A stretch of 64,000 nucleotides of DNA from Ambrosia x helenae. Its lineage: Eukaryota; Streptophyta; Magnoliopsida; Asterales; Asteraceae. A program made the position numbers and the translations under genes. Below, piece by piece: positions 32,061-44,373 of this stretch. The notes beneath the pieces were generated by a model, which was not told where the DNA came from, ran no database searches, and worked only from the letters and a program-made list of their open reading frames with translations. Where the stretch lies: assembly GCA_030844895.1 (NCBI GenBank), contig CM061229.1, positions 109,366,975 through 109,430,974 of the forward strand. The letters are read 5' to 3'. Positions within the stretch are counted from its first letter, which is position 1. Every line of letters starts with the position of its first letter.

Positions 32061-35000
32061 CAACATGTATATCCAAATATACATGTGGCATGTATCCACT
32101 ATGGATGTGGCGTATAGCCTAGTTTGGATATGGCGTATAGCCGAATATAGATGTTGCGTATGGACCGTATAGCCGAATAAAGATGTGGCACATAGCCAGG
32201 TAGTGACTTGACAAGTAGCAGGACCTCTTTGCCTTTATTTAGTCTATCCAATATCTCGTGCGGTATGACGCGTAGTGGATATCAATTTAATGTGCGGGCC
32301 AGAAGTAGATAATCACTTCACGTCGTAATGGTGCTATGCCATGTAAGTCCCCCAGTTCATTGCTGCTAAATTGCGTTAGTAGCATTGAACTTAAGAATAA
32401 GTATTAAAAAGCATTAACGCATGGATGTAAAAATTCTAACGAAATTAGCGCACTTGTGAGCAAAAGACAAAAATAGGGTTTAAGAGACATACCATTATGT
32501 CATGTGAGATCATGCAATCTGATTATAATAACCCGGCTCTACTGATTATACGTGACCGAGAACAGAAATGTTGGTGATGACGTATCCTGCAAGTTCCTCC
32601 CATTTGAAGTTGCTAGTTAGTGGCCACTGGAAATAAATATCTAAATGGAGGTAGGTCAACGTCGTGTATACATCCAAACACACTTACGGACACGCGAGTT
32701 ACCCGTATCCGAGGAGCCATCAGCTTGCGTGGGGTTATCATTGCATAGGGAGTTACCGACAAGCGGGGTTACCGTCTGCCAAAAATGTATGGCATGCGAC
32801 GTACTAAAAATGACATGGCGCATGGTCGTGCCTACAAAAAATATCAATCATATAATGTGGGTGTATTATGAGGCGCCCAACCTTGTGTTAGTATCTCTTG
32901 AACTTTTAAAATAAGTTACTAGATATAAACAAGGCCAAATATTAAAAGATTACCAAAACCTAGTATTGGAAGCTGGGTGTTTGGCATATTGTGATATAAA
33001 GCTTTAGGAGATAGGCTTTCTAAACTTGGTCCCCCACAAAATATGTCAGGGCTTAAAAGTGTCCAATAAGGTCTTCCATAGAACTTCATCAATTGATTTT
33101 GTAAGTCTTTTATACATAATATGTGGAGGATCCACACCAATTAGAATCCGCGTGGAGGATCGCACAAACATGTGAACCCGTGATACATGTTGTGCGTACA
33201 TAGTTGTATTGTGAGCTCCATGGAATGTATAACAAAGCATAAATATGTTTAAATAAAGCCATGCTGTTCCTTTTTTTTTCTTTTAATTATATAAGGTGCA
33301 TATATTTGTTTATATATGATTGTTGCGGGAGCCATGCTCCGCAGATACACTTAGGACCAGCCCTTTTTTAACAGCGGCCCCTCAGCCCAACATGTCTAAA
33401 TGATAATAAAAGGCGGTCAACAAGCCAACCAATTCATTCAAATAACCGGGAAGTTCGTTATGGTTTGTTAATAAGCGATAAGGGTTATCTCCTTCCTTCC
33501 CGGGAAGTTCGTTACGGTTGTTGATAAGCGATAAGGGTTATCACCTTCCTTCCCGGGTTGTCTTCTTCCTTCCTGAGAAGGCCTTGGCGTTGGCTTAGGG
33601 AAGCATGATCCGCGGATGTGCGAAGAGCCCGGCCGGGCGTACGCGGAGTCCAGAAAATACGGGACTGCAGAACACTATTTATAAAATTATAAGCTTCAAA
33701 AATGCATATCATGATAATTCCGTGCCTTTACCCTTCATCACCTGGACTAAACATGGTGATGATAATAAACTAATCCAGTGTGTAAGTTATGCCGCATGCT
33801 TGGACTAAACATAAAAATAATGAAAAATAAGATAATATAGCTTATCTTAGCATCTTCATAATAGAATTCAGCCATGGACGACCAGAGATATCTCCACTGA
33901 AAGCCTTAAATATATGAGGTGTGCATGCAACTTGAAGACGAACGAGTGTTGCATGTGGTTAGTCGGACTCTTTTGCCGCGGCTAGTTACAGACGTGTGTG
34001 TATCCGGATGAAAGCTTCCACGGGTGCGTGGAGCTTTGTGGTGTTGCTGCAGGAAGTCATGCTCCGCGGGTGACATCCTTCTACATTTTACGTCACGCGG
34101 ATGCAATGCTCCACTGATGCGCGAAAAGCTTTGCTGGCGCGGGAGCATGCTCGAAACGCTTTGCTGACGGGGTAAGAGCACGCTAGCATTGCGGACGAAA
34201 ACCATCCTAGCCTTGATCCGGCGGGTTGCGTGGCGATTACGCAGACGGTTGGATAACACAATGCGGGAGTACTTAGCTTTGTACGGGTTAGAAGTGCTCC
34301 TTGAACCATACCATGCCCTTCAATGCGTGTTGCCGGCAAGCGCGGAATTACCGTGTTTGCGCGGATTTACCACAAGTGGGGTTACTCGCACTATTATGTG
34401 TACAACTTTTTAGGCAGTCAGTCAAGCTATTATTGTTTATGTGCACCACCTTTAATGTAAAGCATACTGTTATCTAAATTATAGTTGGTGCACAAAGTTT
34501 TGTCATGACTGAAACCATACGACCCCTTTATTTTATTTTATTTTTTTTAATTTGTTCTTTGACTATTCAAGATAGAAACTTTGGTTCTCTTGTGTTTACC
34601 ATCCAAACGAATATAATAACAATAAAAGAGAGTGGTGGACCCTAAAATATCAAGCTTTTAAAACAGCTGTGCACAGGGTTCTAAGCCACCAAATCATATT
34701 ATTGAAACAAGATTCCGAACCTGAAAACAGTAACGTTTTGCTGGTGATTTATCTGAGTTACCATATGAAAACGGACCTGGAGGGTGAAACTTTATCTTCA
34801 AAACACCACTAGCAACATCCGATATTGCAGATCTGCGGGCATCGCGTCTTGTAACCGTGAGAATCGGGTAAAGTACACCCAGATCTCAGGCTTATGGGCC
34901 AGATCTGGAAGTTTTAGCAGTGAAGAACGAAGTGCAGTTCGATGCGGGATTCCCAGATCTGTCGACCCTTTCTTTATTATCTCGTTCAAAGCTTGAAGAG

Positions 35001-35118
35001 TTCGCGTCTGGATTTGTAGATACAGAGAATGTGTGTAGAGCTTTGAGTGAGGAAAATCTGGTCGCTGGAGAAGAGAAAAACGGGTGTAGTTCTTAGCCGG
35101 TCCCACGGATGGCGCCAA
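32061..35118. other. Noncoding interior of the non-autonomous LTR element
   Basis: No gag or pol domain was seen. Short local repeats occur at 32090-32200 (words like GCGTATAGCC) and 33440-33570 (a CCGGGAAGTTCGTTA...TTCC unit about 65 bp long, repeated). Several GCATGCTCCGCGG-like words lie between 33330 and 34180. A 126-codon minus frame (35178-34798) runs from the LTR across the PBS. Confidence 0.5.
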
Positions 35119-35552
35119 TGAAGAAACATGTACCTGTACAGGTAGATATTCCGTCGATGATGATGAACAGGACCACACATCGTCTTCTTCGTTTCCAAGA
35201 TCCAGATCTGCAACAAGAAAAAAGGAAAAGAAAGAGGGAAGGAGGCGACTGCCAGGAGTTTCCTCCCATCACAGACACAAAAAGTGTGATAGGCTCCAAC
35301 CTGTTCCCTAGGGTTAGAGGTGAACCTCTTAAATAGGGAACTAATGGGCCACCATCACAGACCCCTAACTATATGGGCACATAGCCCATTGGCACCAAGC
35401 CCAGTTAGGGGGTTGCCTCCATAAAGCCCTCAGCCCAGTAAGATTAATACAAGCTACATTGCGATGGGCCTCGCTATTGGGTTAATAATATATATTAGTA
35501 AAAATAACGTCAGGTGTTGACCGGCTTGACCGAGCCGGGACATACCTCGTCA
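35119..35552 (-). repeat. 5' LTR of the non-autonomous element
   Basis: 434 bp, matching 28380-28813 except for one base (an A/C difference near 35329, equivalent to 28590). The PBS follows immediately on the minus strand. Confidence 0.92.
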
Positions 35553-35689
35553 AATACCATTTCCGTTTGGTCCTTCCTTGAACAGCCGTCATTCTATAGT
35601 GACTTTTTACACTAGATTTAGGAGATTTTATAAGATAACTTAGCCCTAAAAACTAATGGTACTCTCCAATATATTTAAAAAAACCTTGA

Positions 35690-37351
35690 TACTATTTGAA
35701 AGTAAATCAATGGTCGAAGGAAAACATGGATAATGTGGCTCGGGTTCTAAGGGTGTTTCACTTATGTTCTGGGCTTAAGATCAACCTCAAGAAATCGTTT
35801 TTATATGGGATAGGTATTGATAATAATGAACTGGAGAATATGGCGTCGGTTGTCGGGTGTAGAGTGGGATCTCTTCCTTTTGATTACTTAGGTATTCGGG
35901 TTGGTGCTAATATGGCGAGATGTTGTAATTGGATCCCAGTGATTGACACGATTAAAGGTAGACTCACTTCATGGAAGGCGAATACGTTATCCATGGGGGG
36001 TAGATTAACACTTATTAAATCGGTGTTGTCTAGCCTGCCTATTTATTATTTATCTATTTATAAGGCTCCTGGGAAGGTTATTGACCAGATTGAAAGGCTA
36101 ATGAGAAACTTTTTATGGACCGGAACGGAGGAGATTAAAAAGCTTCACTGGGTTTCTTGGGAATTGGTTACATTGCCCAAAGATAAAGGTGGGTTGGGGG
36201 TATCGAGGTTGAGGGATGTAAACTTGGCTTTATTGGCTAAGTGGGGTTGGAGATTCTTTTCGGAGACAAACTCGATGTGGCGAAAGATTATTGAGCTCAT
36301 CCATGGTGGAAGAGGCTTGTGGAGTTACCTACCAGTGCGAAAGTCATTGACAGGTGCCTGGAAGTCCTTGGCTACGGCTCTAGATCTAAAACAGGTACAA
36401 GGTAAATCTTTGATTCAGTTAACCAGGGGTAAGCTGGGCTGCGGCGATCAGATACGTTTCTGGTCGGATTTATGGTTTGGAGAGACTATTTTAAAGCTGA
36501 GATGGCCGGGTTTGTATAGTTTGGATAAAGATAAACGCTGCAAGGTTAAAGACAGGATCAATAGTAGCAGTAGCGGCTTGGTTTTCAGCGGAAATTGGCA
36601 ACGATATCCGAGTTCTGTGCAGGAATTGTCTGAATATCAAGATCTGGAGAGAATGCTCTTGGAGTGCAAGTTGACTGATCGATGTGATTCGTGGGTTTGG
36701 GGTATGGGAACGGATGATTGTTTCTCAGTAGCGTCATGCAAAAGGCTCCTGGGAGATAGCGATATTGTTACGATTGATAAAAAGTTTATTTGGGAAAATT
36801 GGGTGCCTCTGAAGGTGAATATCCATGCGTGGAAAGCTAACCTTGACAGACTCCCAACTAGGAATGTGCTGGCTAGGAGAAGAATTAATGTGAATGATGC
36901 TTCTTGCCCCCTGTGTAATACTACAAGTGAAGATTTGAACCATCTGTTAGTTACTTGCGGCTTCGCATATGGGGTTTGGAGTGGTATTAGCAAATGGTGC
37001 AGGTTAGATCCCTTTTTCGCTTATGATTATGATGATCTCTTGATGCTCTATAACAATGTTCATGGTGGAAAATGGCGTAAGAAAATCATTAGAGGTATTA
37101 TAATGATTGGGTCTTCGGCTATATGGAATGCTCGAAATGTAAAAGTTTTTCAAGGAAAGAAGTGAAGGTTATGGAGGTAATCGCAGAGATAAAGTTGAAG
37201 ACATACCTATGGTTAAAAAATAGATCAAAATTCAAATGTATAGATTGGAAGGATTGGACAAAGTATCCGTTGAATATGTTGGTGTAATTTGGCGGTGCTC
37301 GTATTTTTGAGTGCTCGCCAGTTTTAATGAAAGTCAATGTTCAAAAAAAAA
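35690..37351 (+). mobile_element. 5'-truncated L1-type LINE
   Basis: It starts in the middle of reverse transcriptase and runs through the ORF2 C-terminus to a short A-run (37343-37351). Severe 5' truncation is normal for LINE insertions. The copia element at 37362 sits right after its tail, so the copia element may have inserted next to, or into, the LINE's flank. Confidence 0.75.
35696..37288 (+). pseudogene. LINE ORF2 C-terminal part (RT end and zf-RVT)
   Basis: The open frame of 489 codons to 37165 carries the end of non-LTR RT (LPFDYLGIRVG, the family's LPxxYLGxP-type block), a linker with LMRNFLWTG and LHWVSWELV, and the zinc-binding zf-RVT region with CPLC and LNHLLVTC at about residues 400-425. 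The RT catalytic YxDD block is missing because the copy starts after it. Near 37160 a one-base loss shifts the frame, and the homologous tail (AEIKLKTYLWLKNRSKF to a stop at 37288) continues in the next frame. It is a dead fragment of a replication protein. Confidence 0.8.
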
Positions 37352-37361
37352 TGTGAGAAAT

Positions 37362-37527
37362 TAATAATATGTATAATTAGAATGTATTATATATATTTAG
37401 AATGTGATAATCTTGTAACAAACTCTAGTCAACTCTAGCCAATCACTCTGTGATTTTAGGATCGCTAGTTGTTATCCTCTGTATTGACTATTGAATAGAA
37501 TGAAGACAATCTTTCCAAATTCTTATA
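37362..37527 (+). repeat. 5' LTR of copia 1
   Basis: 166 bp, very short for a plant LTR. It matches the 3' LTR with several substitutions and lacks a 9-bp segment near its end. Confidence 0.88.
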
Positions 37528-37639
37528 TGGTATCACTTGTTCCGATCCCTACCCCTTAACCTCTGTCTTCCGCCGCCTGCTGTTGCCGGCCATTCACCCT
37601 TTCTTTTCTCCTCCGTTCCCATTCTCCTCACCTTCCCCC

Positions 37640-40600
37640 ATGGACTCCAAACAATTACATCCCGCCCTCACCGTATCCAACATCAAGACCCATATTCCCT
37701 TACTCCTCGAAAAAGATTCACCGCACTACAACACTTGGAAGACCCTCTTCCAGGTGCACTGCCAGGCATATGAGGTCACTGACCACTTGCTTCCTCGGCC
37801 AGCAGCCGCACCAACTCCTTTATCCACAGACCCCGTCGCTGCAGCCATGGCTGAAGCAGCGGTTATCGCTGCAGACCAGCTTTGGACTCGCATTGATGCC
37901 CTCGTGAAGTAGTGGATTTATGCCACCGTTTCGCAACCCCTCCTTCGCATCATAATCCAGCCGAGTCAGACTGCTTACAACACCTGGATGGCTGTCGAAA
38001 GTGAATTCAATGATAACCAGAATACTCGTGCCATTTTTCTGGGTCAGGAATTCGCGAATCTGTCTCTTGACAATTTTTCTTCAATGGGCGACTATTGTGA
38101 TCATGCCAAGCATCTGGCCGATAAACTAGAAAGCGTCGGCTCCCCGGTTAATAACCGGATGCTCGTTCTCAAGGTTTTGACGGGACTAACGGAACAATAC
38201 GATAGCATCTCTACGGTCTTACAAAACCGTGACCCACTACCTCTTTTTCCCGAAGTCCGCTCCCGCCTCAATCTTGAGGAAAGCAAAAAGAAACGACAAC
38301 TTACTCGTGCCTCCTCTGCTGCTGCCACGGCTCTGCTTACCACACCCTCGTCCCACACTAAAACCTCCTCTCCCTCTCCGAATACCTCACAGTCCACATC
38401 TGGCTCCACTCGATCACGTAACAATCGTGGTCGTGTTCGCGGGTCTTCCAGGCAGCCAAGGTTCTCCAACAGCAGCCAACCCACTCCAAGTCACCCTTAC
38501 ATTGTGTTCCCAAACAATTGGACCGCCTCGCAGTGGGCTTCTGTTCTTAATAACAAATCGGCCTCACCACCATGCCCTTACCCATACAGGCCCAACTCTC
38601 AAAACTCTCAAGGGATACTTGGCCCACGTCCCGATCAAGCCCATCATACCACTTACTCTCCTTCTGACATTGAACAGGCACTTTACTCCTTGGCTCTCAA
38701 CCCACCGGACCATGGAGTAATGGACACTGGAGCATCTTCTCACTCCGCAAATGAGCAAGGTATATATTCCCCATCTAATTTTAATATTTGCACTAATAAA
38801 AATATTGTCGTTGGTAATGGCATGTCTATCCCTGTTGTGGCCCAAGGCAACCAAGTCCTACCACCACCCTACCCCCCCTAAAACTGAATAATGTCCTTTT
38901 TGCCCCACAAATAAGAAAAAATCTTATTTCAGTCCGCCGCCTTACCACTGACAACTTAGTTTCTGTGGAATTTGACCTTTTTGGCTTTCTTGTGAAGGAT
39001 CTCAAAACACGGGCTCCTATCCTACGATGTAATAGTACCGGCGATCTCTATCCCCTTACAGAACCTCTACCACTCAAGACCTCTCAACCCTCCACTTTTG
39101 TTGCTGTTTCTCAAGATCGCTGGCATCAACGATTGGGTCATCCCGGAAATAATTTGCTTCAGTCATTGAAACTGAAATCTTTTATTGATTATGGAAAACT
39201 TGATAAAACACTTTGTCAATCTTGCATTTTTGGCAAAAGTGTTAGGTTGCCATTTTATGATTCTGTTAATTTGACTAGTTTTGCTTTTGACATTGTTCAC
39301 AGTGATTTATGGACATCTCCCATACTTAGTACGGGTGGCCATAAATATTACATCTTATTTTTGGATGATTTTACGAATTTTTTGTGGACCGTCCCATTAT
39401 CAAATAAATCACACGTATTTCACACCTTCACCACTTTCCACAACTTAATTCAAACACAGTTTGAACGTAAAATCAACCAATTCCAATGTGACAATGGCAC
39501 CGAATATGCAAACCAGAACTTTAAAAAATTTTGCAATCATAATGGCATGCAATTTCGTTTTTCATGTCCCTACACCTCGTCACAAAATGGTAAAGCGGAG
39601 CGCAAGATCTGCACCATTAACAACATGATTCAAACCCTCCTTGCCCAAGCCTCCCTACCTCCCAACATGTGGTACCATGCCCTTGAAACCGCCACATACG
39701 TTCTTAACATACTACCCAGCAAACTTCACAATTTTAAATCTCCAACATCCCTTCTTTACAATTGCACCCCAGAGTACGATCACCTTCGTGTTTTTTAGTG
39801 CCTTTACTACCCTCTTACCCCCTCCACCAAAATACACAAACTTAACTTTCGTTCTCACCCGTGTGTTTTTCTTGGTTACCCCAATAATCATCGCGGGTAC
39901 AAATGGCTTGACCTCACCACTCATCAACTTATCATTTCTCGCTATGTCCATTTTGAAGAGTCAATTTTCCCCTATGCCATTCAATCCCCCACATCCTCCC
40001 CTTCCTATGACTTCCTAAATCCCACCATCAACCCCCTTGTTTGGGACTATTTACGAAACTCACATACCCAAACACAAATTCCTCTACCCCTCCTGCTCCA
40101 CCACTCGTAAATGGCCCATTAACTCCCAGCCCAACTATTAACAGTCCCAACCAATGTCTTCCTCAAATACCTCACCCACTGATCCACAATCCTCACACCC
40201 CTCGTTCCCTCAAACAAATCCACTCGGGTCATCCAATGGCCCCCACAGCCCGGCCTAACTCCTTCCATCCAACGCCCCTTCCATCCAAGCCCAACATACT
40301 GTTCCTTTTCACCACATCCCCACGGCCCATACATCTCACATCCCCACGGCCCACACTTCTCCAATCCCTTGGCCCAAACATCTCACACCACCTCCACCAT
40401 TCCACCTTCACAGAATACTTCTACCACTAATCACCATCCCTCACCACCTCCCCCACCTCCTCGTACCATCCACACCCGCTCCATGAGTGGCATCCATAAA
40501 CCAAAACAACTATTCAACCTCCATACCTCCACCATCGTTCCTCTTCCCAAAAATCGTCAGGTTGCCTTGACCACCCCTGAATGGCACACTGCACTGCCAT

Positions 40601-42095
40601 GACCAATGAATTTAGTGCACTTATTAAAAACAAGATCTGGGAACTTGTACCTATGACTCCTGACATGAATATTATACGTTACATGTGGTTGTTTAAACAT
40701 AAATTCAGGTCAGATGGCAGCTTGGAACGCTATAAGGCCCGTTTAGTGTGTGATGGTCGTAAGCAACAGACTGGTATCGACTGTGGTGAGACATTAAACC
40801 TAGTGGTAAAACCCTCTACCATTCGCCTTATCTTATCTCTAGCTCTCTCCAGGTCTTGGCCCATTCACCAGTTAGATGTCACTAATGCCATCCTCCATGG
40901 CAACTTGGAAGAGACTGTATATATGCATCAACCCGTGGGTTTTCAACACAGAGACTTTCCTGATCATGTTTGCCGCATACGAAAGTCTCTATATGGTTTA
41001 AAACAGGCCCCTCGTGCCTGGTACCAGCGATTTACAGATTTTGTCACCACTAAAGGTTTTCAGCAGAGCAAATCGGACAACTCCTTATTTACTTATCATC
41101 ATGGGTCCGAAACCGCCTATCTCCTTATTTACGTGGATGACATTATTCTCACCACATCCATCGAGGCACTACGAACTCGCTTACTCGACACACTATCGGG
41201 TGAATTTGCTATGAAGGATTTGGGTCCTCTTTCTTATTTCTTGGGCATCTAGGTCTCCAGGAATGGTAACAAGATGTTTCTCTCTCAGCAGGCTTATGTC
41301 AAGGACATCATTCATCGAGTTGCCATGGACTCTTGTAAACCAGTTGCTACTCCTGTTGACACTCAGTCCATACTTTCTCCTGAAGCTGGTCCTCCTCATG
41401 AGGATCCCTCTACTTATCGCAGTCTGGCTGGCGCCTTACAGTATCTCACCTTCACTAGACCTGACATATCTTATGCGGTTCAGCAGATTTGTATTCACAT
41501 GCATGACCCCAGACAGAACCACTGGCACGCTTTGAATCGTATCATTCGTTATCTACAGGGTACTATAGATCACGGTCTTCATCTAGTTCCGGTTCCTAAT
41601 CTATCGTTGGTCACCTACACGGACGCTGATTGGGCTGGTTGTCCTGATACGCGCCGCTCCACGTCTGGTTATTGTGTATATTTAGGAGATAACCTTATCT
41701 CATGGTCTTCCAAGCGCCAATCTACTATCTCCAGGTCAAGTGCTGAAGCAGAATATCGGGGCGTCGCCAATGTCGTGGCGGACATTTGTTGGTTGCGTAA
41801 TCTATTACTCGAGCTCCGGCATCCTCTCTCTCGTGCCACACTAGTTTACTGTGATAATGTTAGTGCCATCTACCTCTCTGGCAACCCCGTGCAACATCAA
41901 CGAACGGAACACATCGAGCTCGACATCCATTTTGTTCGAGAACAGGTTCAGCGGGGTCACATTCGCGTCCTTCATGTACCTTCGAGACATCAGATTGCAG
42001 ATATCTTCACCAAAGGTCTCCCTCGAGTTCTGTTTGACGATTTTCGCTCCAGTCTCAACATCAATCCTCCCAACGTTTCAACTGCGGGGGTGTAA
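37640..42095 (+). pseudogene. gag-pol of copia 1, several stops and a frameshift
   Basis: Gag starts with MDSKQLHPAL near 37640. An in-frame TAG at about 37910 interrupts it in the middle of the gag domain (before WIYATVSQPLL). Gag ends in an Arg/Gly/Ser-rich tail without a CCHC knuckle. The protease motif DTGASS lies near 38722. A frameshift in a C-run near 38878 leads into the GAG-pre-integrase (WHQRLGHPG, CQSCIFG) and integrase (VHSDLWTSP, CDNGTEY, GKAERK). A TAG near 39796 and a Pro-rich, broken spacer follow. RT runs from about 40580 with YVDD near 41133, a TAG at about 41250 splits it, and RNase H (TDADWAGCPDTRRS, SSAEAEYRG) ends at 42095. The order PR-INT-RT-RH is that of Ty1/copia. 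The copy cannot be active. Confidence 0.88.
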
Positions 42096-42267
42096 TAATA
42101 TGTATAATTAGAATGTATTATATATATTTAGAATGTGATAATCTTGTAACAAACTATAGTCAACTCTAGCCAATCACTCCGTGATTTTGGGATCGCTAGT
42201 TATTATCCTCCGTATTATTTATATTGACTATTGAATAGAATGAAGGCAATCTTTCCAAATTCTTATA
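42093..42267 (+). repeat. 3' LTR of copia 1
   Basis: 175 bp, same ends as the 5' LTR, followed by the target duplicate GAAAT. Confidence 0.88.
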
Positions 42268-42300
42268 GAAATTTAGAAAACCTTTAAAAATTAATTGATT

Positions 42301-42502
42301 AAAAAATTTGAGTAAATTGTATTTTACGTCCTTTGCGTTTGAGCCAAATTGTAGGTTGTACTTTAACTAAGAAATTACATTGGAAGCATTTTTATGTTAC
42401 TATTTCTCATCAGACGGTGTCCTTTTTGTCCTAAGCCTATTAATTTTTTCTTTTAACTCTTAACACGTGTTACCCACATGAGGGCATAATGGTCATTTTC
42501 AC

Positions 42503-42551
<49 letters not shown>

Positions 42552-42964
42552 GAAGGATAAATTGAAAACCCTCTTGAGTTGAGAAAACCTTGGAAACCCA
42601 TGTAAAAAATCAAATTTTTTTTTTTGAAAAAAATAACCAATGTAAAATACATGTTTTTAAGCATTTTGGGCCAAAAAAATATAAAAAGCGCCGAAGGGAT
42701 TTTTTTAAAAAAAATAAACAAAGTTGCTAAAAAAACATATGTTTTCAGCTATTTGCTGTTTTTTAACAGGTGTAAACATGTGTTTTCGCAGCTTTGTTTA
42801 TTTTTTTAAAAAAATTCCCTTCGGCGCTTTTTTTATTTTTTTGGCCCAAAACACTTAAAAACATGTATTTTACATTATATATTTTTTTCAAAAAAAAAAA
42901 AACAATTTTTTACATGGGTTTCCAAGGTTTTCTCAACTCAAGAGGGTTTTCATTTTATAATTGG

Positions 42965-42999
<35 letters not shown>

Positions 43000-43242
43000 T
43001 CCTCTTGAAGTTTCATCCAACAACTAAATAAACCAGACTTTAGAAAATGACTATTATTCCCTCACGTGAGTGGCACGTGTTAAGAGTTAACATCAAAAAT
43101 TGGTTGGGCTAGGGCAAAAGGACACTGCCTAGTACAAAACAGTAACATAAAGAATATCCAGTGTAATTTTGATAGTTGAAGGACACTGCCTGCAATTTGA
43201 CTCAAACTTAAAGGGCATAAAATGAAATTTACTCAAAAAATT
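42301..43242. mobile_element. Long-TIR element with a nested hairpin MITE
   Basis: The left arm (42301-42507) and right arm (about 43030-43242) are diverged inverted copies, sharing phrases such as AACTCTTAACACGTG and its complement. Between them lies a second palindromic element. The arms belong to the same style of long-TIR element as 25230-26724, but they are a different family. No coding sequence is present. Confidence 0.65.
42549..42966. mobile_element. Hairpin MITE flanked by (TA)n
   Basis: An almost complete palindrome: the left arm AAAACCCTCTTGAGTTGAG returns inverted near 42930-42957, and GGCGCTTTTT words mirror around 42690 and 42830. It lies between (TA)n runs at 42506-42548 and 42967-42998. 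TA-targeted insertion would fit a Stowaway/mariner-like MITE, but the TA runs hide any target duplication. Confidence 0.65.
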
Positions 43243-43471
43243 CTAATACAACCAGCTGTATACTACATTAATTCTACCCAATAAAGCAATGGTTATGTAA
43301 ATGAAGCCTAAACAAGAAGAGAGAGTCCCTGCCTGCAATTTGACTCAAACTTAAAGGACATAAAATGAAATGTACTCAAAAAATTCTAATACAACCAGCT
43401 GTATACTACGTTAGTTCTACCCAATGAAGAAGTGGTCATGTAAATGAAGCCCAAACAAGAAGAGAGAGTCC
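43187..43471. repeat. Tandem duplication of about 143 bp
   Basis: The segment starting GCCTGCAATTTGACTCAAAC at 43187 recurs at about 43331 with few changes, including the downstream ACCAGCTGTATACTAC phrase. The first part belongs to the right arm of the long-TIR element, so the duplication happened after insertion. Confidence 0.75.
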
Positions 43472-44373
43472 AAATAGGAAAAAAAAAGTATCCAAAATAA
43501 AAGCATAAAAATGAGTGAATTACTTGGGTGTTTCATGTGGTTTGCCCATATTACACAAATGGCCTCAAATTATACAAATGTTTCTGATGGTATGTCTTTT
43601 GTAATTATAGTAGTCATTGAACTAAATAAATGTTAACTTTTCTAGTTAAATATGTATAAAATTACCAAAATGCTCTTAAAAAAAATTACTTTCATGTCCC
43701 ACTCATTTGTCTTTCCCATCTCCATCATAATAACAAAACGTCGGTCAATTGCTACCTTCACCCATGTCTTTTTCTGTTTTATCACCTCAAAACCTGATAA
43801 TACTCGATCTAAGTGCTCTCTCTCTCTCCCTCTATCTCCCCTTCTCTATTAAATGGCCAATAACAACACCAGTTGTTGGAATTCAGCTCTAAACCATTAA
43901 TTCGATACGAATTACTAATTACCAGGGTTTCTACAGATAAAATTTACTAAAAAAAATACAATTTGAAATAGTAATTTGATCCATAATCATGTATTTATAA
44001 GTTACCAGACGATCCACTATGTTTACATAGTGGTTGAGAAGAGTTCTTTGCACATTCCTTAATTGTATATTTCAGAAGCATAAACCTATTGATTTCACGG
44101 AATAGAACTATGTGCCCCATATTGCAATTCCTTCGACATTCGGAAATAGGTCATTTAACGATATGGTTAATTCTACTACTATTCAGATAGTCTCTGTTGC
44201 ATTCACTCGGGGTTGACCGGTTAAGATACCCACCATGTGGATGCCAACAATGTATTTTTTATGATGATTTATCTCAGACTTTGTATATGTCTCATCCATC
44301 AGTTGTTGTTGAGTCTACTTGACCACATCATGTATGTTTGCTACATAAGGCTCCACTCGACCATAACTAATGA
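43472..44373. other. Noncoding spacer
   Basis: No gene. A phrase at about 43520-43650 (TCATGTGGTTTGCCCATATT and following) again resembles a single arm of the long-TIR element type. Confidence 0.4.

Larger units (their letters stand above)
28380..35552 (-). mobile_element. Non-autonomous LTR retrotransposon with decayed gypsy interior
   Basis: Two 434-bp LTRs (28380-28813 and 35119-35552) are in the same orientation, with target duplicates AATAC at 28375-28379 and 35553-35557. On the minus strand the PBS (TTGGCGCCATCCGTGGG) directly follows the LTR at 35119, and a G-rich PPT (ACTGGGGGGACA) directly precedes the other LTR at 28813. This sets the orientation as minus. The 6.3-kb interior has no intact gag or pol, only integrase relics. 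LTRs differ at one position by my reading. Confidence 0.9.
37362..42267 (+). mobile_element. Ty1/copia element 1, degenerate, with TA...TA LTR termini
   Basis: Target duplicates GAAAT lie at 37357-37361 and 42268-42272. LTRs are 37362-37527 and 42093-42267. The PBS TGGTATCAC (37528) directly follows the left LTR, and the PPT-like GCGGGGGTG directly precedes the right one. These independent marks fix the LTR ends as TAATAAT...CTTATA instead of TG...CA. Confidence 0.88.
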
